Below, piece by piece: positions 59,101-64,000 of a stretch of DNA of 64,000 bases; position 1 is the stretch's first letter, and every line of letters starts with the position of its first letter. The notes below the pieces were generated by a model that saw nothing but the letters and a program-made list of their open reading frames with translations, was not told where the DNA came from and did no database searches. Source of the DNA: Uloborus plumipes (Eukaryota > Arthropoda > Arachnida > Araneae > Uloboridae). The translations under genes were made by a program, and so were the position numbers. The DNA is taken from contig JAXGGA010004424.1 of NCBI GenBank assembly GCA_038373865.1, forward strand, positions 24,630 through 88,629, read 5' to 3'.

Positions 59101-62100
59101 GGATACTAGAATACGCCATTACTAGGGATGCACCGATTAATCGGCAGTACCGATTAATCGGCCATAATCGGCCACTTTGCAGATTATTAATAATCGGCAA
59201 AACCGTGTCGATTAATCAGCGGAAAAAAGTATTTTCTAATATCCTCAATTGCGAAACACTGTTGGGACACAGGCCATAGATTTGTTTTCTCCGAAGCTAA
59301 AATTATTTGCAGACCTTCAACTGTTGGTGAGTTAGATTTCTTAGAAGCCTTTCATGTTCACAAAAATTTAAGTAATATTTGTAACGAATCCTTTGCAGTT
59401 CCACACATCTCGCCAATTTTACTTCATGCTTTTGAATTTCTGACAACGCAACGCCAAATCCGGTCTCGGCACACGCTGACACCTGATTGGCCTAGCTTTT
59501 GCTCCTTTCCTATTTAAACTCTCCCGATACTTTGGTTATTTCCATTTCTTGCTTGGCACTGAAGAAGGAGGCTTTATGCCTTCGAAACATGTTTGCCAAT
59601 TTTAATTCGACCCATTTGTGCTTTTAGACGTTGTTTTTCGATTTTTACATTTTCTAATATTATTTTAAAAAGTATACTTTCACTGTGAAACTATGATGAA
59701 TAATTTTATGAATAGTAATAATAATAATCACAGTTGATATAAAGTTTTTAATAAATTAATTTTCTTATTTTGAACAAATGTACACATAGACAATGTTGCG
59801 ACGTTTTTCATATGTCAATACTTTTCTTTTTAGCATAGTGCTTTTAGATAACCTCTAATTTTCACAAAGAATAAAAGTCTTGAATTAAATGGCTACTAAT
59901 ATTGAATATTTTCAATCAAATGCACTCCTAAATTAGAGTGCTCACCACAAACCTCCCCCCCCCCGCTTTTTTTTTTTAATTTTATGTCCAGTAACATAGT
60001 TAACAATGTGTTAATATAATATTATTGACAATAATATAGACATTTCTTTTAAGAAATAGAATAAAATTTTGAAATTATTTTTGAGAAATTAGAAAAATGG
60101 AAAAATAAATAAATAATATATACTTTCTCTCATAAATAGATTACTATTTCTAAAATCACGATTGTAAACGAAAGAAAAAAGCGGTGATGGTGAAATTGTT
60201 AGTATTAAAAAAATTATCCTGATCATTAAGCGGCTTGACCGATTAATCGGCCGATTATCAACAGCCGATTAATCGGTAATCGGCCAATTTGCTTATCGGT
60301 GCATCCCTAGCCATTACATTCATTTTCGTAGCTAAAATAGGAACTTAGGACCCCCGTTGCATCCAGTTTAGAGTCAAAGCAACAAAATCGCTTTATCTGG
60401 GACCTTATACAATGCAAATTGACCCGAATTCATAATTTCGTTTTATACGACTTTCGCTTTCGAATTAATGCAAAGTTACTTGAGGCAGCAATGTATGGAT
60501 GTAATGAACCACAAAGCATTAAACTAAAATTTCCTTTTTGCTTTTCAGACAGTGAACAGCCTTTCCTAAAATGTCGTCATTTTGTTGCATTCATGGGGTT
60601 CCTGATATTTTTCCTGCTAAGCTGTCACAGAATGAATATGAGCATTGCTCTGATTGCAATGGTGAACCCTTCAGCACATTCTGTGTCTCAAAATTCAACA
60701 AATGCAACGAATTTAACTCAAGTGTACTCAAATTTAACACAAATACAATCACTAAGAGTAAACCGAAGTGAACAGGTAAGGCATAAAATTAACAATGAAC
60801 ATTTAAATCCTGTTTAAAATGTTACTAAAAGAAACAGGAAAACTCGTAAAATACAACTTTTTAACCGACTTCGAAAAAGGAGGAGGTTCTCAATTCAAAG
60901 CGTATACTTTTTTTTGTTTGTTCGCACATAACATCTGATCTACTGAACCGATTTGGACGATTTTTTTTTATCGATAGGAGATGGTGTAACTTAGGTACCA
61001 TGTAGTCATATGACGATATTTGTTCACTAGAAAAAAATTATGATCGAAAAACTAACATTTCATGTCATTTAAAACAATATGTGCTATCGTAAATCCTTAC
61101 TTCAAGGAGCGACCCGATGGTCAAGTGGTTATGCGCGTCAGGTTCAGATACATCCCCCCGTGGGGATCTACCCTTTTTTTTTTATTGTACAAAATGACAA
61201 TTTAGGTCGAATCTTTGTTAAAATTGGCAATGGGGTCCTTCGATGCTGTAGAATTTTCTTATGGACGTTTGCTCCATTTTTGGGGGCTTTGAATCGATTG
61301 TGGCAATAAATGGTTTTTGATTTGCGGCACTTATATTATTTTTTCAAAAATTATATACACAATCAATTATATTATGTTAATTTTTGTACCTTTATAAAAT
61401 TCTGTATTTTATACCTTGCATTTACGTCAAATTCAAGGTAAAATTAAAAGTCAAAAATTCTGAAGATGATAAATATATGTTAAAAATTAAAGTAACTATT
61501 TTTTGTGATTTTCATATTGGTTGTGACCAAAAAACATCATTACAAACAAATAAAATGTATCAAACACCATGAGTGTTGAGTTATTAGGCAAAACCTGCTG
61601 TGTAATGTTTTTTTGCACTGCGAGGGGGGGGGGTATGAACGACCATTAAAGTGACACAATTTTTTTAAAAATAAGATTTTGATTTGTGGTGTTTGAAAAA
61701 AGCTAAAGAGTCCACTTTAGCCGAAAATAATTTTCCATGAAATGCAAAAACTTGCACCAATTTTCCAAGTCTTACTCTAACCCCTTCTCCCACAATTCAA
61801 ATTACTTACTTTTACTTTCAATTTTTAACCGACTTCAAAAAAGGAGGAGGTACTCAATTCAAAGCGTATGTTTTTTGTTTTTTTTTTTTTTGTTTGTTCG
61901 CACATAACATCTGATCTACTGAACCGATTTGGACGATTTTTTTAAAAATCGATAGGAGAAGGTTAACTTAGGTAACATGTATTCATATGACGATATTTGT
62001 TCACTGGAAAAAAAAATTATGATCTAAAAACTAAAATTTCATGTTATTTAAAACAATATGTGCTATCGTAAATCCTTACTTCAATCCGCGACCCGATGGT

Positions 62101-64000
62101 CAAGTGGTTAAACGCGACGGGTTGAAGTTCCTGATGGAATGAGATCGAGTCCAGGTCTGCAAGTTTTTTGAACAGCTGCATGGTTTTTTAACTATATTTT
62201 AATTATTTTAAGTGCATTTACACTAAAAAGAATGAAATAAAATATTTTTGAAAAAAAGAATAGAACCGACTTCAGTTGGAAATTTCTCTAAAAAGTAAAA
62301 AATAATTTTATTCTTTGAACACCATCGAAACTACTTTTAAACATAAGTTTTGAAGTCGGCGCAAAAACAATGTATAGAATCATACGCAACTACAATTCAA
62401 CTATAAATATAAATTTTAATGGACACATTTCATTGATTACCACACATTCGTGTAATGGTACAAATATTCTGCTTTTAATTTTCCATGGTTTCTCTGAGAA
62501 AATGTTGGCAAAATATGGTTAAATATCATTTTACCTATCGTTTTTGCGCCGACTTCAAAACTTTTGTTTAAAAATAGTTTCGATGGTGTTCAAAGAAAAT
62601 ATTTTTTATTTTTTAGTGAAATTTCCAACTGAAGTCGGTTCTATTTTTTTTTCCAAAAATATTTTTAGTCGATAAATAATACTTTATACATGCTTAGTAT
62701 TAAAACCAACGCAACCTATTAAAAAAATAACTAAAAAAATATATTTTGCACTCAACACATTGTGATTTTTACAGAAGAATTTACTTTTGTTCGAATAATC
62801 TTTGATATACGATTCTATTTTTAAATTAGAAGCATTGTCTAATTTTTTATGAATTAAGAAACGTGGATTGAGTTGGATTTAAAATAAATCGACTTTTGTT
62901 TTTATCATCATTCTTTCATTCAATTTTTCAAATTCTATTAAAATCATTCGATATCTAAGTTTCAGGACTTGTATTAGTGCGTAAATAAAAAATGTGAGTG
63001 GGTTAGACAATTTATTATAAGAATTATGTTGAAGTTACCCGCCCTTGCTTACGATGATTAGTTTATCAGTATGGCATGCACTTTGCTGGCTTTGAAGTAA
63101 CGCAGATTTTCGGAAGCGTCCAGGCAGGTTCCAAATCGTTTTGAGTGTGATACTATGGAATCGACCAAAAAGCATCAAATCGAAGTAATAAGACTCGAAA
63201 ATTCATTGATTAATCTAGTTTTGATTAAACACCTCATTTAAAGATGAAAAAAGGAAGTTATTTTTAGTTTCATTACTGGATGGGACCTTTTTAGCATTTT
63301 ATTAAGTCATGGAAAACTTTTAACCGTGAGACATTTCGAATTTTAAAAATTTATGATTATGGAGCACAAATTGCAAAGTATGCAATTTGTGCATACTTTG
63401 CAATTTTGAGCATAAAGCATGCTCAAATTTCAGCGCTTCAAGTAATCACTTTTTCAGGGAGAAAAATTGTTAAGCTTCTGAACACTGAGTGATGAATAAA
63501 ATTAAGAAATAAATGAAGTTATAAAATCGAAGTAAATAAAGTGCAACATGTCGAGACAATTTTTGCGCTTGTCCTTCTTGTTGTACGTTAAGCAATTTTT
63601 GCACTTATTATTTACCAATTATTTAGGATATTTCATCTTCGTTATTCATGAAATAATTTATTTGTATATTAGCCACCTTTCAGCCCCGGTATATTTCTTT
63701 ACATTTTTAATTAAATATTTCATTTAAGAACACATCACTTCTGTGTATATTTAGCCAATGAAAAGTAATGTACAAATTTTTTAAAATATTTTTCTTTCAT
63801 ATGTAGAATGAAACTAAATTTGATTGGAGCCCAGGAATCCAAGGGTATATTTTAGGATCCAGTTTCATAGGATATTTCTTAACACAAGCCGCCGGTGGAT
63901 ATTTAGCAGAATCATTTGGATTCAAAAGGATTATCATCACTGGAACATTTATTTCATCTGCTTGCAACCTGCTATCACCGTTAGCCGCCAATATCAGTGT
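50183..64000 (+). CDS. SLC17-family transporter, 5' part, cut by the window end
   Basis: Exons 50159-50303 (ATG at 50183), 60549-60775 and 63807 onward have GT-AG borders; phases (1, then 0) fit and give one frame. Residues 1-41 are a charged cytosolic tail ending KDEKECED. The next exon starts SEQPFLKCRHFVAFMGFLIF, the first membrane helix, then MNMSIALIAMV, matching the NLSVALVAMV phrase of sialin/NPT/VGLUT-type proteins, and then an Asn/Thr-rich loop with several N-x-S/T glycosylation sequons, as expected for the large first luminal loop. The third exon has FDWSPGIQGYILGSSFIGYF, TQAAGGYLAESFGFKR (the MFS loop 2-3 signature) and the next helix. Members move organic anions using proton, sodium or potential gradients; the substrate cannot be told here. 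The first exon is the least certain part. The remaining nine or so helices lie beyond the window. Confidence 0.78.
50341..50662. mobile_element. TTAA-flanked MITE, piggyBac-like
   Basis: Left end CCCCTTAACGCTCGCA, complement of the right end CTCCTTCCTTCTCGCACC, TTAA on both sides (50337-50340, 50663-50666). CGGGCGCGAGAA and CGGGTGCGAGAA repeat the terminal CTCGC word inside. 322 bp, no coding sequence, just downstream of the SLC17 exon donor. Confidence 0.78.
50783..50864. repeat. (ATT)n/(AAT)n microsatellite
   Basis: An imperfect trinucleotide run with both AATAATAAT and ATTATTATT stretches. Confidence 0.85.
51890..51997. mobile_element. Small MITE with CCCAAGTAGCA ends, 108 bp
   Basis: Left CCCAAGTAGCA, complement of right CCCAGGTAGCA. 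AAAGGTTGTAAAATGG, CGTTACAACAACCT and AAAGGTTATTTG repeat a common word inside. No clear target duplication. Confidence 0.7.
52274..53214 (-). mobile_element. AGTCCCCTG-motif TIR element, copy 2, 941 bp
   Basis: Nearly full-length reverse-complement copy of the element at 34306-35249, flanked by TTAA on both sides (52270-52273, 53215-53218). Ends GGGCGATTCTCTGTAAACT on each side. The internal motifs and hairpin are conserved. No coding sequence. Confidence 0.9.
53325..53710 (-). repeat. Repeat R1 copy
   Basis: Runs opposite to the copy at 55.8-56.2 kb: both share ACCAGGAAAGTACTCGA, CGAAAGAGCAT and, at the far end, GTGGAAAGCAGAGAGCTTT or GACATGGAAAGCAGAGAGC. Contains a 22-base T run. Class unknown. 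Confidence 0.7.
54000..54378. repeat. Repeat R2, second copy
   Basis: Two sub-units with TTCAAATAAAAAAATCAAA, GGAATGAGGTG, GAATCGGACT and CTCAAAAGTTAT match 1-310. It ends CCAACTTTCCTATTTTAA, where the following MITE is inserted; its tail resumes near 55090. Confidence 0.7.
54379..54974. mobile_element. piggyBac-like MITE, CGTACGGCTC ends
   Basis: Left CCCTCCGCGTACGGCTCAG, complement of right CCCTCGCGTACGGCTCCG. Flanks are TTAA (54375-54378) and TAAA (54975-54978), so the target duplication is imperfect. It interrupts repeat R2. ATACGGGGCG and CACGGGTC-like words lie inside each end. Confidence 0.72.
55795..56162 (+). repeat. Repeat R1 copy
   Basis: Inverted relative to 53325-53710 (shared words listed there) and in the same orientation as 38400-38530 (CTTTTCGGCCGACTTTAAGA, TCTCGAAAACGAGGGTACGA). 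The 80-codon frame inside is incidental. Confidence 0.7.
56893..58334. other. No gene seen
   Basis: AT-rich intron sequence. A 17-base tandem pair ACCCCACGTGCAGAAT lies at 57152-57184. Otherwise no feature recognised. Confidence 0.55.
58346..58628 (-). mobile_element. tRNA-derived SINE, about 283 bp
   Basis: On the minus strand the head starts GGCCGCCCACTTTG, carries an A-box-like TCTAGTGGTCAGAG and a B box GGTTCGAATCACGG, then an unrelated body and an A-rich tail. The 11-base repeat TATTCTTTGGT flanks it (58335-58345, 58629-58639), a target duplication typical of LINE-mobilised SINEs. The acceptor arms do not pair, so it is not a tRNA gene. Confidence 0.88.
59123..60309. mobile_element. hAT-type MITE, CCGATTAATCGG family
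   Basis: Left TAGGGATGCACCGATTAATC, complement of right TAGGGATGCACCGATAAGCA. The 8-mer GCCATTAC flanks both sides exactly (59115-59122, 60310-60317), the hAT signature. GATTAATCGGC or its palindrome recurs about six times next to the ends. No transposase. A Penelope-like fragment is inserted inside. Confidence 0.94.
59243..59648 (+). pseudogene. 5'-truncated Penelope-like fragment
   Basis: Begins with codons for SSIAKHCWDTGHRF and continues SEAKIICRPSTVGELDFLEAF, aligning with HCWTSGQCFDF and SARIICKCSS of the 22.9-27.5 kb element, so it is the tail of the GIY-YIG endonuclease. A 3' region follows with CTGATTGG, TATTTAAA and a hammerhead-like CTGAAGA...GCCTTCGAAAC. The 12-mer ATTTTCTAATAT flanks it (59231-59242, 59649-59660). 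A different subfamily from the big element, given the sequence divergence. Confidence 0.88.
60858..61170 (+). repeat. Repeat R3 copy 1, with tRNA-like segment
   Basis: Starts TTTTAACCGACTTCGAAAAA, then GGAGGAGGTTCTCAATTCAAA and TGATCTACTGAACCGATTTG. At 61109 it runs into GCGACCCGATGGTCAAGTGG, an A-box-like tRNA segment. Diverges after that. Confidence 0.75.
61171..61821. other. No gene seen
   Basis: AT-rich SLC17 intron sequence with a G run near 61623. Confidence 0.55.
61822..62180 (+). repeat. Repeat R3 copy 2, with tRNA-like segment
   Basis: The same start and body as copy 1. The tRNA-like part (62087-62160) has GATGGTCAAGTGGTTAA (A-box-like) and GATCGAGTCCAGG (B-box-like). Probably a tRNA-derived SINE head fused to an older repeat; not a functional tRNA. 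Confidence 0.75.
62239..62667. repeat. Foldback element with about 130-bp arms
   Basis: Arms 62239-62370 and 62540-62667 are inverted and share AATAGAACCGACTTCAG, TTGGAAATTTC, TCGAAACTA and GAAGTCGGCGCAAAAAC. The centre is 170 bases. CGACTTCA is also the start word of repeat R3 next door. Confidence 0.88.
62668..63806. other. No gene seen
   Basis: Intron sequence. An inverted pair TTGCAAAGTATGCA/TGCATACTTTGCAA lies at about 63372-63402. No other feature. Confidence 0.5.

Noticed and set aside
62087..62160. Possible tRNA gene
   Set aside because: The B box is degenerate and the same segment occurs inside another R3 copy, so it is a repeat.

Overview
The window is nuclear DNA of an animal, most likely an arthropod and plausibly an arachnid. 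It is strongly AT-rich, has long introns with GT-AG borders, homopolymer runs and microsatellites, and is packed with eukaryotic mobile elements: mariner, Tc1, hAT, piggyBac-like, Harbinger-like, Helitron, a Penelope-like retroelement and a tRNA-derived SINE. There are no operons, ribosome binding sites or prokaryotic genes. The taxon is inferred from this general character only.

Only two host genes are supported, both on the plus strand. (1) A complete two-domain GNAT acetyltransferase: three coding exons at 9932-10091, 16047-16153 and 17022-17651, 298 residues, poly(A) signals just downstream. (2) The 5' part of an SLC17 (sialin/phosphate/glutamate-type) transporter: exons at 50159-50303, 60549-60775 and 63807 to the window end. 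The reading frames join exactly across introns of 10.2 kb and 3.0 kb. No functional link between the two genes can be seen.

Layout. 1-5600: decayed repeats, then a mariner and a Tc1 element inserted side by side in a TATA. 5.6-9.9 kb: a possible 5' exon and a 1.6 kb TIR element. 9.9-17.7 kb: the GNAT gene, whose second intron holds five copies of a hairpin-rich CACTG-ended MITE, an internally deleted transposon, a hAT MITE with a perfect 8-bp target duplication, and a TCATCGG-rich MITE. 20.0-22.0 kb: a Helitron on the minus strand carrying a minisatellite. 22.9-27.5 kb: two Penelope-like copies joined head to head as one 4.56 kb palindrome, flanked by one 12-bp target duplication. 27.6-31 kb: small foldback and motif-rich elements. 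32.1-33.5 kb: a dead hAT transposase. 33.8-38.3 kb: a nest containing a 944-bp TTAA-type element and a piggyBac-like remnant. 39.6-40.8 kb: an element with very long TIRs. 42.7-49.3 kb: three Helitron copies, the first holding a Harbinger-like insertion whose empty site survives in the second. 50.3-60.5 kb: the first visible SLC17 intron, again a nest (TTAA-type elements, a SINE, a hAT element containing a truncated Penelope fragment). 60.8-62.7 kb: two copies of a tRNA-containing repeat and a foldback.

The most notable pattern is that many unrelated TIR elements here (hAT, piggyBac-like, Harbinger-like, TTAA or 4-bp TSD types) carry several internal copies of a short motif that also occurs in their own ends, each family with its own motif. 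All coordinates and motifs were read by eye. Family assignments rest on recognised motifs, not on searches.
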